Shown piece by piece: positions 22,980 to 35,651 of a stretch of DNA of 64,000 nucleotides. Both the position numbers and the translations under genes were made by a program. The notes beneath the pieces are model-generated. The model was not told where the DNA came from, did not search any database, and was given only the letters and a program-made list of their open reading frames with translations. This stretch comes from Lonicera japonica (Eukaryota > Streptophyta > Magnoliopsida > Dipsacales > Caprifoliaceae), in contig CM038471.1 in the NCBI GenBank assembly GCA_021464415.1, positions 10,133,386-10,197,385 on the forward strand. Reading direction: 5' to 3'. Numbering within the stretch: position 1 is the first letter of the stretch; every line of letters begins with the position of its first letter.

Positions 22980-24308
22980 TGTAGGGAATTAGGGCAGTAA
23001 TCATGCATCACATACACTAATTTATGCACTAATCATTAAACCCTAGGATATATACAGTTCAATAAAAATCGATAGAAGACGTACCTTGTATGAGATTCGA
23101 ATTAAAATCAATGAACACGGTGGACATAAACCTTCTGTTGTTGTCGTTCTAGCGTTGAAAACACAACGCCTCTACGGTATGCACACACGAACGAGAGCGG
23201 ATCCTTGCTTGGTGTACTAGCGCCTTTAGGGTTCTCACACCTATTTCATACTCTGCCTCTTTTCTCTCTTAGACGGCCAAGAGGAACAACGGTCCCTTTT
23301 AAAAGGGAACCCTAGTGAGAAACCCTAAGCAACAAAACGAATTAGGCCCAAGTCCAACTTGGCGCGTTTTCAATTCGTTTTGATCCAACTCGTTTTGGTG
23401 TGCGACCCTGTAGGTTTATACTCTTTGGTAGCATAATTAAAAGTCCGTTTTATTATACGAATAGTAAGCGGTCTCTAGTAAAACATTACTATTACCCAAA
23501 GGGTATAATGGTCAAAACAACACAACCTTAAATTGATATTCCACATATTAACTCCTTTTGTCAATCGATATCTAGATTGAACACAAGACTAGGCAAGTGT
23601 CATTCTTGTATAGTTCAATCTGTATTTCTTGATCTCTAAGTATAATTAATCTAAAACAAATGACATCTCATTTGTGCATGGCCATGCAAATATTAATTAT
23701 ACTTATCAAGGGGCCCAAAGATATCTCTCTCATTATATGAGAGTGACAAATCCCATCTTGATCAACCACACACCTCTACATAGTTCATAGTATGCTCGAT
23801 CATCATCTTTATAATTACTCAGTCAAGAGCAACGTTTGATAATGCCTGACATGCTAATCCCTATGTTGGTAACCATGGCGATCTCAGGTCTGAGGATAAT
23901 ACGATATCACAAAAGGGGAACATCACTGATGACATTATGTAACACTCCTCGCAGTGTCCCCAAAGCGGGTCGGTCCAATACTTTGTTCCCTAACAAGTAT
24001 CAGTATGTTCAGCTTGATATCTCCATATCCATGACTTGTGGAACATAGTCATCAGCTGACCCATACACTAATCATTATATCAATGTGATCCTAGGTTATT
24101 GACACATGATCAGGGACATCTAAACAATATTATTATAACATCACTAGCATCCCACAATCTAGTCACGTACTTGATGAACTAGTATTAATAAATATTATTT
24201 ACAAGAGAATATAAAGTAAAATGAAATAAACTTTATAAATGACAATAAGCATAAGATATCCAAGTACAAATCATAATATATGAATAGTCCTAGGACATAT
24301 CTCTTTCA
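22980..24308 (-). mobile_element. LTR-like unit, probable solo or truncated LTR
   Basis: The segment begins TGTAGGGAATTAGGG and ends ATCTCTTTCA, so it has TG...CA ends on both strands. It replaces the first bases of copy B of the A/B/C repeat (B starts at 24309, just after its first few bases as judged from A and C). Internal sequence such as GGTAACCATGGCGATCTCAG and CCATATCCATGACTTGTG resembles a widely spread plant copia-type LTR region (recognised from memory), probably minus-oriented. The flanking 5-mers ATTAA and CTCAA do not match, so no target duplication is visible and the boundary is uncertain. The 70-codon frame at 23836-24048 follows this repeat and is not a gene. Confidence 0.5.
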
Positions 24309-24465
24309 CTCAAATTACTTAATAATTTGTTTTCTAAAAGTTCCAGAATTATTAAAATTGGAAAAATGTTTTTGTTAAACTTATAATTTGGCTTGATGTT
24401 TGTAATTTTATGTACTTTGGACTTTATTCGGCTTTGGTTTTAATGTCACACGCTTTGTGGGCCTC

Positions 24466-25827
24466 TTGATTCAAAGTCGCCGTTTCGGAAGCCAACTCGG
24501 GCACTCAATTTTCAACTCGGATACTGGTATCGGTTTCGGTTTTGGCGATATGGACCAATTTATTATTTAAAAGGCCCAAAAAATTAAAAAAAAAATATGA
24601 AAAAAAATCTAAAGTATGAAATTAATAAGATGGATCAATTATATAAGTATAATAACATTATCTAGTACAAATTACATATCCTACATCAAAATACAATCAT
24701 CTGTCGCACTTGATAATAAAATATTACATCATAATTCAATAAATATATAACAATACAATCTTATACAGTTCAAATATCTTAAATATAAGTTCAATTAGGC
24801 CTAGAATAAGGATATAGAATATAATTATTATCATTACTCAAGGACTCCAATGATAAAGAATAAGGATATAAAGGAGGTTGAGAATTAACACTTGTGGGGT
24901 AAGGATGAGAGGAATGACTAGATGACCCATAATCAAGAAAATTTGGTTGGCCATGGTGATAATAGTATGCAAACTTCCAATAATCACTGCTACTTGAAGA
25001 TCCATCATGATACGTTCCACGATCACTTTCATAATAACTACCACAAGCAGCGATACTATTATTTGATCCACCCACTACTAGTATAATTTTGTGCAGAACC
25101 TCCATAACCAGTGCGAAAACCATAACTAGTTATTCCGTCTCCGAAAATGCTATGTCTACGACTATCATAATCATAGTCGTATTCATATCTACCGTAATAG
25201 TGTTAACCTAAGTTTAAGCTCTGCAATTGATCATCAATGTACCGATAGCTTTGTGAATGAGGATCATAGTCACTAGAATATTCATCATAATTAGGGAACC
25301 TAGTTAGATCTGCTAGATGCCTACGTTCTTTTGCTTTTTTTTTCTTGCTTATTTTCCGTTTCTTTTTTTTCTTTCTTTTCTTCATTCTTCTAATCTTCTC
25401 TTTTTAGGATTAAACCAATTTAATTAAGCAAAGATTAATAAATTACTTTGAAACAACTGAACAAATCAATATTTTTTTTAATAATTGCTAATTTAATTAA
25501 ACAAAGATTAACAAATTATTTTGGGACAAATCAACATTTTTTTCAATAAATACCAATTTACAATTCAAGTATTTAAAGTCCAATATGGAGTAACTTTTTT
25601 TTTCTTTCTTTTTTTTTCTTTAACTTTAGTCACTTTATTCAATTATTCAATACGGAGTGAAATATCGGCGAAATATCGACGATTCGATGTGATTTCGGTA
25701 AAATATCGGTGATATTTTGAAATACCGCGATTTTAATTATATTGGGTCATAATAGCTGTTCGGTACCCCCTATTTTAATTCGATATCGGCCATCTCAGAT
25801 TGATTGCGGCCGATACTTTAAACCATG
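24466..25827 (-). mobile_element. Mutator-like insertion, 1362 bp, with 9-bp target duplication
   Basis: GTGGGCCTC lies on both sides (24457-24465 and 25828-25836); copy C has one copy of the site (GTGGGCCCAGTCTAGC). Ends are weak inverted repeats, TTGATTCAAAGTCGCC and, minus strand, CATGGTTTAAAGTATCGG, and both ends carry TATCGG/CGATA words. A 9-bp duplication suggests a Mutator-type transposase. The interior has two short minus-strand frames (24791-25385) and no recognisable transposase. Confidence 0.6.
24791..25385 (-). pseudogene. Lys-rich then Tyr/Ser-rich protein fragment in the insertion
   Basis: Reading from 25385 downward, a Lys-rich start (about 20 residues) is followed by RRHLADLTRFPNYDEYSS and YRYIDDQLQSLNLG, then a stop at about 25203. 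Downstream frames continue with YYGRYEYDYDYDSRR-like and GGSNNSIAACGSYYES-like Tyr/Ser/Gly-rich sequence to 24791. The shift of frame between the two parts suggests a decayed single gene. I do not recognise the family; such tails occur at the C-terminus of some transposon proteins, but that is only a guess. Confidence 0.35.
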
Positions 25828-26880
25828 GTGGGCCTCGTCTAGCTGGTTAGTATTTACTAATTTTAACCCGAGGCTTTTGATACAATAATTCACGCGTAGA
25901 TTTCTTATGTCCACCTACCTGTTAGCACGTGAATGAGAGTGAAAGTATTTGGCTATATTGAGTGTGATATGGCATTTGTATTGTACAATTTTTTATTTTT
26001 TTTTCCGACATACTATTTTTATTGCTTGAGTTATTTAATTTATAACGGCCGAATATAGATTAATATATTCTGTATTTATGGGTTGAATAAAGAATTATTA
26101 AATTTATATTTAATTTTTAAAAATTGAGTAACATGCATTTTATTTAATTCTCAAAAATTGAATAAGAGATAAGAGCAAAATTAAGTGTTTAGTGGGATGA
26201 AAATATCATAACCATTTTTATTATAAAAATATGGGCAATGTTATTTATAACCTCTTATATTTGTCACAAACACCCTTTCTGTCATAAACATTCTTTTATG
26301 ATAAATTTATTATGGAAAGATGGAAATAGTTTGTTGGTAAGATCTCACATAATATCAAAAAATATTGGAAGGGGTATTTGTGATAAATAAGAGCGTGTTA
26401 TAATGTATTATTAGTTAAATTCTGAAGGGAGTGTTCATTTGAGGGGTGTAAATAACACTTGCCAAGAATATTGAGTGTGATGTGCCACTTAAGTTGTTCT
26501 AATTTATTTAGATTCTTGACTGATGTGTTTGTACTATTTTTATTTTATTTATGCTGGATGGTGTCTGAGGCAACTTGCGCGCGCCTCGATTAATTACCCG
26601 TTGCAGCTTAGACCACACTCGTTGTTGCTCATAAATGTTTTTGCAAGCGCTTGAGTTCAATTTGTGAAGCCCCCAGTTGATCCCAAAATTAAACCCAGTG
26701 CAGTAACCGTTAAGATGTTTGTACTATTTTTATCACTAAAAGTTGAAGCACATACAATACGGATGTATGCATAGTTTTCATTAAAAATAAAAAAAATAAA
26801 ATATAAAATTATTGTTAACTCAATGGTTAAAAGATTTTATATTTAATCTTAAAATTTCTAGTCTCGCCTCATTAATCAAC

Positions 26881-27238
26881 ATCGCTGTTGCTCTTTAGAG
26901 ATAGCGATTTTGAAAATTGTCAAAAATGTTATTAGAGATAGCGATTTTACCTAAAAAAAGGCTACCCATTCTCATGTTTTTTTTTTAACTGAGATAAATT
27001 TAAACTCTTAAAATTGCCATATCTTCTGGTGGAATAACCCAATTTTTTATTTAAGTTGAAAAGTACCCCATTATCTTAATTAAGATTGAAAACAATCATA
27101 TTTTTAAAAAAGTCTTTATGCCACTAAAATTCTTTAAAATCACCGCAAGTTAAAAGTACAAAAAAAAAAAAAAGAACTACACACCACATTTTTTTTTTGT
27201 GATAAAATTAAAAAAGTACTGTGGCGTGTCAAGTAAAA
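26881..27238. other. AT-rich spacer between copies B and C
   Basis: This contains a direct repeat TAGAGATAGCGATTTT at 26896-26911 and 26933-26948, and long A and T runs. No gene, TIR or LTR was recognised. Confidence 0.5.
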
Positions 27239-27309
27239 AAATTGTGAAAATTCAAGTATGTTCTCAAATTACTTAATAATTTATTTTCTAAAAGTTTCAG
27301 AATTATTAA

Positions 27310-28817
27310 TGTTGACCTAAGGTCTTAATCTTATTTTGATAATAACAATAAATTAATCATGTGTAATTTAACAAGTTTCTTGATATAAGTATGCAGTTCA
27401 TTTATTTGGAAAATTTAAGAAAAACATGACAAGGATCATTCTTTCACTATTCGATCATTGGACAAGACAATGAAGATCAAATCTATCAATGCAAATCATG
27501 AAGCACAACTGATCAAAAGATTGTATGAAAAGCTTCAAGGAAAAAGTTTCAAATGAAGATCAATCCGAAGAAACAAATCAAAGTATTCGAAGACTCGTTA
27601 ATTTAATAATTGAGTGTGTGCTTAAGATTTATGCAAAGTTACTTTATTGATCAAATCCTTATAGCTCAAATATATTCATACATATTTTAAAGATTGATTC
27701 AAACAAGCTTGAAATTGAATTTATTTGAAAAACATCATTTTACAAAGACCGAGTTTCAAAATAAATTCATATTAATTTTAAATGATCACATTTTTAAGCT
27801 CTAATAAAAATAGGTATCTTAGAAACATATCTTTGAGGATCACAAATCATTAGAATTTTATTTGGAACTAAATTGTTAAATTGCAAAAATATTTTTATTT
27901 TACATTTAAAATTCGCTTAATTTTTGTCCAGTTTTGATCTAACGGTAAGATGGAGGCCTTTCCGAACTCCGATCATTTTGAAATTTTGCAGTAGTCAGAC
28001 AACATCTCTTGACACTTTTGAATAAAATTTGAGCATGATCCAACGGTCTATTTGGGATAAATTAACAAAACAAATTTTAATTTTTTGTCAAAACTAGCTG
28101 TTGAAAAGTTTGAAAATGTGTACCTTGGAGCCAAAACCTTTCTTAATCATCCCCAACGGCCATATAGTTTTGCAAGCTATAAATATGAGGTCCTAGACAT
28201 GTTTTAACACACTTGAATCATTCTACAAACTTATTTTACATATATACAAAGTTATTCAAGTATTCAATTCATTTTATTGATCATATTCTTTATTTTTGAG
28301 ATATATACTTTGATCAATCTTGATAACTCTAGTGTGAGCTTCATTTGTAATCTTCAAATACACTTGAGAGTTATTGTATTGGTGTGTATCACCACAAATA
28401 ATTTGTTCTTCATTTGAAAAGAGAATTTGTCTCTTTGTAGAGCAAGAGAGAATATCTTGTGAGAAGTGTAGTGTGTATAACTACATTGTGAGTGTTGCGT
28501 GCATAACAACATTTGTATTGAGGTTTGATCTTCACCCGAAGAAGATTGAATAGTGAAAGTTCTCGGGGAACTAACCGAGCGCGGAGTAGGGGGAACAAGC
28601 CGAACCGTGTGGACAAAATTTTTTGACTTCGATCGGTTCAATCTTTCTATCTCTTACTCTATTAAATTGTGCTATTTATTCATTGTGATTTGAATTATCT
28701 TTGTTTCTTAATTGCTTGATAAATATAGACATTAAATATTATTAAATCATTTTTAAAAATCCGATTAAGTATTAAAAATCCTATTCACCCCCCTCTAGGG
28801 TTGTTTTTCGATCAACA
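27310..28817 (+). repeat. 5' LTR of copia element
   Basis: Begins TGTTGACCTAAGG and ends TTTTCGATCAACA. A candidate promoter element GCTATAAATATGAGG lies at 28177-28191, followed by the transcribed R-U5 part. Preceded by target duplication ATTAA. Short frames inside (28354-28641) have no protein identity. Confidence 0.95.
28177..28191 (+). promoter_or_regulatory. TATA box of the copia 5' LTR
   Basis: GCTATAAATATGAGG contains a TATAAATA core and lies about 640 bases before the LTR end, consistent with U3/R organisation of long copia LTRs. The same sequence is present in the 3' LTR near 35010. Confidence 0.6.
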
Positions 28818-28819
28818 AT

Positions 28820-28830
28820 TGGTATCAGAA
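28820..28830 (+). promoter_or_regulatory. primer binding site (initiator tRNA-Met type)
   Basis: TGGTATCAGAA starts two bases after the 5' LTR and matches the first 10 bases of the plant initiator tRNA-Met complement (TGGTATCAGAGC). It primes minus-strand DNA synthesis in this family. Confidence 0.85.
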
Positions 28831-28873
28831 GTTGTACTCTCATTTTGATTTAACAATCTTAGAGTTTACGATT

Positions 28874-30590
28874 ATGTCTATATATCAAGGAACCGGTCTT
28901 TCCGAAGGTCTCTCCACCCATAGACCACCTCTATTTGATGGTAAAAATTATAGTTATTGGAAAAGTAGAATGAGTACATTTTTACAATCTAGTGATTTTG
29001 AACAATGGAGAGTTGTACTTGAAGGATCCTATGAAATTACCAAAAGAGATGATAGTGGAAAAATTGTTCCTAAGAAAATGTTCGAGTATGATAAAAATGA
29101 TATTAAGAAAATTCAATATAATGCTAAAGCCTTAACTGCTTTAAATTGTGCATTAAGCATGGATGAATATAACAAAATTTCTAGTTGCAAAACAGCCAAA
29201 GAAATTTGGGATAAACTTGAGATTACTTACGAAGGAACCACTCAAGTTAAAGATGATAACATAAATATGCTTGTTCATGATTATGAATTATTTAAAATGG
29301 AGCATAATGAATCTCTTACTTTCATGTATAGTAGATTCTCTATTATCACTAATACTTTAGATCTTCTTGGAAAGGAATATTCAAATGAGGACAAGATTCG
29401 AAAAATTCTTAGAACTCTTCCCAGGAAATGGAGACCTAAAGTGACGGCTATCCAAGAAGCCAAGAACCTCAAAACGCTAAGCATGGATGAACTCTTGGGT
29501 TCACTTAAAACCCATGAGAAGGAATTGGAAAGAGAAGAAAAAAGTGAATCGAAAGCCAAAAAGTCATTGGCCCTCAAAGCAACTCAACTAGAGGATGATG
29601 AGGAGTTGATGGTAGGAGACAAGGATATGGCTCTTATTTCTAGAAAATTTATAAAATTTCTAGGTAAGAAGAAAAATTCTCAAGGAAAGAATAAACAACG
29701 ATCGATCAAATAAAAAAAGAGGAGAAAATGAAGAAATCAAAAAGTGCTATCATTGCCATGAACCCGGTCATATCAAGACAAACTGTCCAGTTAGAAAGAA
29801 GGACAAAAGGGATAAACGAGATAAAGTATTGAAACAAGTGAAGCATGCACTAAAAGGAACATGGAGCGATTTCGAAAAAGGAAAATCCGATGCCGACTCT
29901 AGCGACGAGGAAACGGCAAATCTCTGCCTTATGGCAAGAGACGATGAGATATATCCTACTTGCAATTCATTTAGTGATGATAATGTCTCTATTAACAATG
30001 ATGCACATGATGAGAATGACTATGATGAATTATATGATATGTTTGAAGAATTGCATAACAAGTTTAAGAAATTGTCTAAAGAATATGCAAGTCTCGAAAA
30101 GGAAAATTTGATGATTTCTAGCAAGTGTGAAAATTTTGAGAAAGAAAATATAGTTTTGAAAAATGAAATTAAGACCTTAAAGAAAGGAAAGGAGAAAGAA
30201 ACTCCAAACACACTTGAAATAGAAAATATCAAATTGAAAGATTAAGCGGATGATTTGACTAATAGTCTAGCCAAGTTTACCAACGGAAAGGATAACTTGG
30301 AAAAACTATTAGAAATGCAAAGGTGTGTATTCGACAAAGCCGGTTTGGGATATAACCAAATTGACAACCAAAAAGATTACAATTTTTTTTTAAAACATAC
30401 ACACCTCATGATCCCACTCATCTTTGCTCATATTGTGGTAGAAATACTCATTACGTGGATCATTACTATTATAGAAATGAAAGTTTCCCTAAGAGGAAGC
30501 TTGTTTGGATTCCAAAAGGAACCATTATGTTTGCTAACCCAAAGGGACCTAACACATTTTGGGTACCAAAGGAGAAGTTACTTAAAGTTA
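28874..30590 (+). pseudogene. copia gag, broken
   Basis: The start is taken at ATG 28874 (MSIYQGTGLSEG) rather than the upstream ATG at 28832, since homologues start here. The N-terminal UBN2/gag-polypeptide region has FDGKNYSYWKSRMSTFLQS and LRTLPRKWRPKVTAIQEAK. The first frame stops at 29713 in an A-rich run; the CCHC zinc knuckle CYHCHEPGHIKTNC is in another frame at about 29747-29790, showing a frameshift. A coiled-coil-like E/K-rich stretch follows, with a TAA at 30243-30245 and a second frameshift in the T-run near 30385. A second, atypical CSYCGRNTHYVDHYY motif follows near 30430. Gag packages element RNA in cytoplasmic particles. Confidence 0.85.
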
Positions 30591-30598
30591 TGGTATAG

Positions 30599-33500
30599 GT
30601 ATGCCTGAAAGCCAAAGGTAGCAAAACCAAGTGGTTCTTGGATAGTGGTTGCTCAAAGCACATGACGGGAGACAAAAACAACTTCTTAAGTCTTATTCCT
30701 AAGCGAAGAGGAAATGTGACTTTCGGGGACAACGCCAAGGGAAAAATCATTGGTATAGGTAAGGTTGGTAATAAATCTTCTTATATTGATAATGTTTTAC
30801 TTGTTGACGGTTTAAAACATAACTTGCTTAGTATTAGTCAATTGTGTGATAAAGGTTATGAAGTTATTTTTAAATCCGAATGTCGCATTGTTAAAAATAT
30901 TAGTGATAATTCTATATTGTTTGTTACTTATAGATCTAATAACGTATATACTCTTGAATTGAATGATTTGTCTCAACAAGATGTTAAATGTTTATCTGTG
31001 TTAAATGATGCTTCTTGGTTATGGCATAGAAGATTAGGTCATGCTAATATGGATTTAATTAATAAATTATCTAAAAAGGAATTAGTTAAAGGATTGCCTA
31101 AAACTAAATTTGTTAAAGATAAAATTTGTGATGCATGTCAACTTGGTAAACAACACAAGTCTTCCTTTAAATCTAAGAAAGATATTACTACTACTAGACC
31201 ACTTGATATGTTACATTTAGATTTATTTGGACCTAATTCGATTGCTAGTTTAGGTGGTAAATTATATGCCTTTGTAATTGTTGATGATTTTTCTAGATTT
31301 ACTTGGGTATTCTTTCTTGCTCATAAAAGTGAAACACCTCGTGTATTTGCTAAATTCTGCAAAAAAGTTCAAAATGAAAAGGGTACTTCTATTATACATG
31401 TTAGAAGTGATAGAGGTAGAGAATTTGATAATATTGATATTGAGAATTTTTGTGATGAGCATGGTATTAATCATAACTTTTCGGCACCCAGAACTCCTCA
31501 ACAAAATGGTGTGGTTGAAAGGAAAAATAGATCTCTTCAAGAAATGTCTAGAACCATGTTAAATGAACATTCTTTACCGGAATATTTTTGGGCGGAAGCC
31601 GTTAATACCGCATACTATATAACTAATCGTGTTATTATTCGTAAAAAGTTAGATAAGACACCTTACAAATTATGGAATGATAAAAAACCTAATATTGTAT
31701 ATTTTAAGGTTTTTGGTTGTAAATGTTTCATTTTAAATGATCGTGATCATTTAGGAAAATTTGATGCTAAATCCGACGAAGGAATATTTCTTGGATATGC
31801 TACTAATAGTAAAGCTTATCGTGTTTATAATAAGAAAAGTTTAGTTGTTCAAGAATCTATGCTTGTTGTTTTTGATGAATCTAATCTTTTTGCACCCATA
31901 GTGCATTCCGATGATGATGTTGAAATTATCCAAAAAGTTTCGAATATTCAAATTAATGATACATCTAAGGAAGAACCATCGAGTGCTCAAACTTCTTCTA
32001 AAGAGATAGAAAGTAAGGGTGAACAAAACTCGAATGATTTACCTAAGAGTTGGAAATTTGTGTCCAACCACCCTATTGATCAAATTATTGGAGATCCATC
32101 TAGTAAAGTCATGACTAGATCATCCTTACGAAATGTTTGTAATAATGTGGCATTTGTTTCTCAATATGAGCCTAAAAACATAAATGAAGCCGAACAAGAT
32201 GAATCTTGAATGATGGCTATGCAAAAAGAGCTCAATCAATTTGAGAGAAATAAAGTGTCGATACTTGTTCCCAAACCAAATTATCATACTACTATAGGCA
32301 CTAAATGGGTATTTCGGAATAAAAAGGATGAAAATGGTGTTATTGTTAGAAATAAAGCTAGACTCGTTGCCCAAGGATACAATAAAAAGGAGGGCATTGA
32401 TTATGAAGAAACATATGCACCCGTTGCACGTTTAGAAGCTATTTGCATGCTACTTGCTTACTCTTGCTTTAAAATTTTCAAACTATATCAAATGGATGTG
32501 AAAAGTGCTTTCTTGAATGGATTTATTGAAGAGGAAGTTTATGTGAAACAACCTCCCGGATTTGAAAATTATACGCATTCGGATTACGTATTTAAATTGT
32601 CTAAAGCATTATATGGCTTGAAACAAGCACCCAGAGCATGGTATGATATATTAAGTTCATTTTTGCTTAATAATGGATTTGTTAGAGGCAAAGTAGACAC
32701 TACTTTATTCATTAAGAATCATGTCAATGATATGCTACTTGTGCAAATTTATGTTGATGATATTATTTTTGGTTCTACTAACGACAATCTTTGCAAAGAA
32801 TTTTCTACTTGTATGCAAAAAGAATTTGAAATGAGCATGATAAGAGAGATGAATTATTTTCTCGGATTGCAAGTAAAGCAATGCAAAGATGGAATCTTTG
32901 TCAATCAAGAGAAATATGTGAAGAAACTCTTACAGAAGTTCGACATGGAAGGCGTTAAATCAATGAGTACGCCCATGAGTTCAACGTTGAAACTTGACAA
33001 AGACGAAAGTGGTAAGAGTGTCGACATAAAGAAGTATCGAGGTATGATCGGTAGCTTACTTTATTTGACGGCTTCTAGGCCAGACACCATGTTTAGTGTT
33101 TGTTTATGCGCACGATTCCAAGCAAATCCAAAAGAATCCCATTTACACGCCGTAAAACGTATATTCCGTTATCTTTCTGGTACTAGTTCTTTGGGTTTGT
33201 GGTATCCAAGAGAGAACATATTTGAACTAATAAGTTATTCCGATGCGGATTTTGCGAGTTGCAAAATCGATAGGCAAAGTACTAGTGTCACATGTCACTT
33301 TTTAGGACACGCACTAGTATCTTGGTCAAGTAAGAAACAAAATTCGGTGGCCCTTTCAACGGCCGAAGCCGAATACGTGGCGGCCGAAAATTGTAGTGCA
33401 CAAATTTTATATATTAAACAACTACTAGAAGACTTTGGAATTAGTCTTAGTCACATTCCCATTAAATGTGATAACACAAGTGCTATTAGCTTGACCAAGA

Positions 33501-33700
33501 ACCATATACAACACTCACGTACTAAGCACATTGAGATAAGACATCATTTTATTCGTGATTATGTGCAAAAAGGTGATGTTGATATTTAATTTGTTAGCAC
33601 CGAATCGCAATTTGCGGATATTTTCACTAAACCACTATCGGACGATCGTTTTTGTACTATCCGTCATGAACTTGGTATGACTAGAGCTTGTGACATCTAG
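30599..33700 (+). pseudogene. copia pol: protease, integrase, reverse transcriptase, RNase H, broken by stops
   Basis: Protease: WFLDSGCSKHMTGD near 30630 with the DSG active site. GAG-pre-integrase: LWHRRLGHANMDLINKLSKK. Integrase core: DDFSRFTWVFF, SDRGREFDN and QQNGVVERKNR give the D,D,E residues. RT begins near 32210 with [13 protein letters not shown], then [25 protein letters not shown] and the catalytic [10 protein letters not shown] at about 32750. RNase [18 protein letters not shown] and [13 protein letters not shown]. The C-terminal end, FADIFTKPL, reaches the stop at 33700. Stops interrupt it at 30596-30598, 32207-32209 and 33587-33589; each is one transition from a CAG, TGG or CAA codon. 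Otherwise the two long frames (523 and 459 codons) are open, so decay is recent. Confidence 0.9.
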
Positions 33701-34127
33701 TTTAATTAAATATATATATATATATATATTTCTCAAGACGGAAAGCTGTCTTTTTTTTAAAAAAAAAAAGTCAAAATATACAACGCCCCCCACGTGTATT
33801 TAGAATCCACCGCCTTCGCATGGCCTAGATCCCTTTTTAATGTCGCCATAGGGGAGAAAATGTGTGTGGTGTTGGTGTTGTGATAAGATTTTAAATGCTT
33901 TTCTATGTGTTGTGATAAGATTTTAATTGGTTTTCTACATTCACAGTTTTGAAAGGTTTATTTATAATATATATACATATTAGTTTTGGTTTTAAAACTA
34001 TCTCAAATATTTACAATATTTTTTAATTGTCATCTTTGCATAAATTGAGGGGAAGCATATTATTTATTTACATTTATATGCTATTTATGCTTGTTATAGT
34101 AAACACACATTAATTTATTGTCATAAT
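33701..34127 (+). other. copia 3' untranslated region
   Basis: This contains a (TA)n run at about 33711-33730, a direct repeat of GTTGTGATAAGATTTTAA near 33874-33928, and a purine tract AATTGAGGGGAAGC near 34043. No ORF is present. Confidence 0.6.
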
Positions 34128-34140
34128 AAAAAATGGAGAG
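34128..34140 (+). promoter_or_regulatory. polypurine tract of copia element
   Basis: AAAAAATGGAGAG ends two bases before the 3' LTR start TGTTGACC. It is the expected plus-strand primer site. A second purine tract (AATTGAGGGGAAGC) lies about 90 bases upstream. Confidence 0.65.
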
Positions 34141-34142
34141 AT

Positions 34143-35651
34143 TGTTGACCTAAGGTCTTAATCTTATTTTGATAATAACAATAAATTAATCATGTGCAAT
34201 TTAACATGTTTCTTGATATAAGTATACAGTTCATTTACTTGGAAAATTCAAGAAAAACATGACAAGGATCACTCTTTCACTATTCGATCATTGGACAAGA
34301 CAAGGAAGATCAAATCTATCAATGCAAATCATGAAGTACAAATGATCAAAAGATTGCATGAAAAGTTTCAAGGAAAAAGTTTCAAATGAAGATCAATCCG
34401 AAGAAACAAATCAAAGTATTCGAACACTCGTTAATTTAATAATTGAGTGAGTGCTTAAGATTTATGTAAAGTTACTTTATTGATCAAATCCTTATAGCTC
34501 AAATATATTCATACATATTTTAAAGATTGATTCAAATAAGCTTGAAATTGAATTTATTTGAAAAACATCATTTTACAAAGACCGAGTTTCAAAATAAATT
34601 CATATTAATTTTAAATGATCACATTTTGAGCTCTAATAAAAATAGGTCTCTTAGAAACATATCTTTGAGGTTCACAAATCATTAGAATTTTATTTGGAAC
34701 TAAATTGTTAAATTGCAAAAATATTTTTATTTTACATTTAAAATTCGCTCAATTTTTGCCCAGTTTTGATCTAACGGTAAGATGGAGGCATTCCCGAACT
34801 CCGATCATTTTGAAATTTTTACATTAATTAGACAACATCTCTTGACATTTTTAAGTAAAATTTGAGAATGATCCAGCGGTCTATTTGGGATAAATTAACA
34901 AAACAAATTTTAATTTTTTGTCAAAACTAGCTGTTGAAAAGTTTGAAAATGTGTACCTTGGAGCCAAAACCTTTCTTAATCATCCCCAACGTCCATATAG
35001 TTTTGCAAGCTATAAATATGAGGTCCTAGACATGTTTTAACACACTTGAATCATTCTACAAACTTATTTTACATATATACAAAGTTATTCAAGTATTCAA
35101 TTCATTTTATTGATCATATTCTTTATTTTTGAGCTATATATTTTGATCAATCTTGATAACTCTAGTGTGAGCTTCATTTGCAATCTTCAAATACACTTGA
35201 GAGTTATTGTATTGGTGTGTATCACCACAAATAATTTATTCTTCATTTCAAAAGAGAGTTTGTCTCTTTGTAGAGCAAGAGAGCATATCTTGTGAGAAGT
35301 GTAGTGTGTATAACTACATTGTGAGTGTTGCGTGCATAACAACCTTTAAATTGAGGTTTAATCTTCGCCCGAAGAAGATTGAATAGTGAAGGTTCTCGGG
35401 GAACTAACCGAGCGCGGATTAGGGGGAACAAGCCGAACCGTGTGGACAAAAAATCTTCGACTTCGATCGGTTCAATCTTTATATCTCTTACGCTAATAAA
35501 TTGTGCTATTTATTCATTGTGATTTGAATTATCTTTGTTTCTTAATTGCTTGATAATTATAGACATTAAATATTATTAAATCGTTTTTAAAATTCCGATT
35601 AAGTTTTAAAAACCCTATTCACCCTCCTCTAGGGTTGTTTTCCGATCAACA
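34143..35651 (+). repeat. 3' LTR of copia element
   Basis: Begins TGTTGACCTAAGG and ends TTCCGATCAACA, followed by ATTAA. It aligns end to end with 27310-28817 with scattered substitutions and one or two single-base indels. Confidence 0.95.

Larger units (their letters stand above)
24309..26880. repeat. copy B of the ~3 kb A/B/C repeat
   Basis: This aligns from CTCAAATTACTTAATAATTT to TCTAGTCTCGCCTCATTAAT with copies A and C. It is interrupted only by the insertion at 24466-25827. It carries the uninterrupted sites for the MITEs of copies A and C and for the Ty3 element of copy C, which makes it the best reference for the ancestral unit. It contains no conserved coding frame. Confidence 0.8.
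27310..35651 (+). mobile_element. Ty1/copia LTR retrotransposon, 8.3 kb, nearly complete but inactivated
   Basis: Two LTRs of about 1508 bp (27310-28817 and 34143-35651) begin TGTTGACC and end GATCAACA and are flanked by ATTAA (27305-27309 and 35652-35656). Internal order is PBS, gag, protease, integrase, reverse transcriptase, RNase H, PPT, which is the copia order. The LTRs differ at a few percent of positions by eye, so the insertion is fairly young. Coding is broken by four stops and two frameshifts. No envelope-like ORF lies between pol (ends 33700) and the 3' LTR. The lineage is probably SIRE/Tork-like, not settled. Confidence 0.95.

Noticed and set aside
23836..24048. 70-codon plus-strand frame
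   Set aside because: It follows a non-coding LTR-like sequence that is widely conserved at DNA level; no protein identity.
28354..28641. Minus-strand frames in the copia LTRs (also 35243-35449)
   Set aside because: They are in both LTRs by duplication, antisense to the element, and match no protein.
29768..32374. Minus-strand frames opposite copia gag-pol
   Set aside because: Shadows of the plus-strand coding sequence without motifs.
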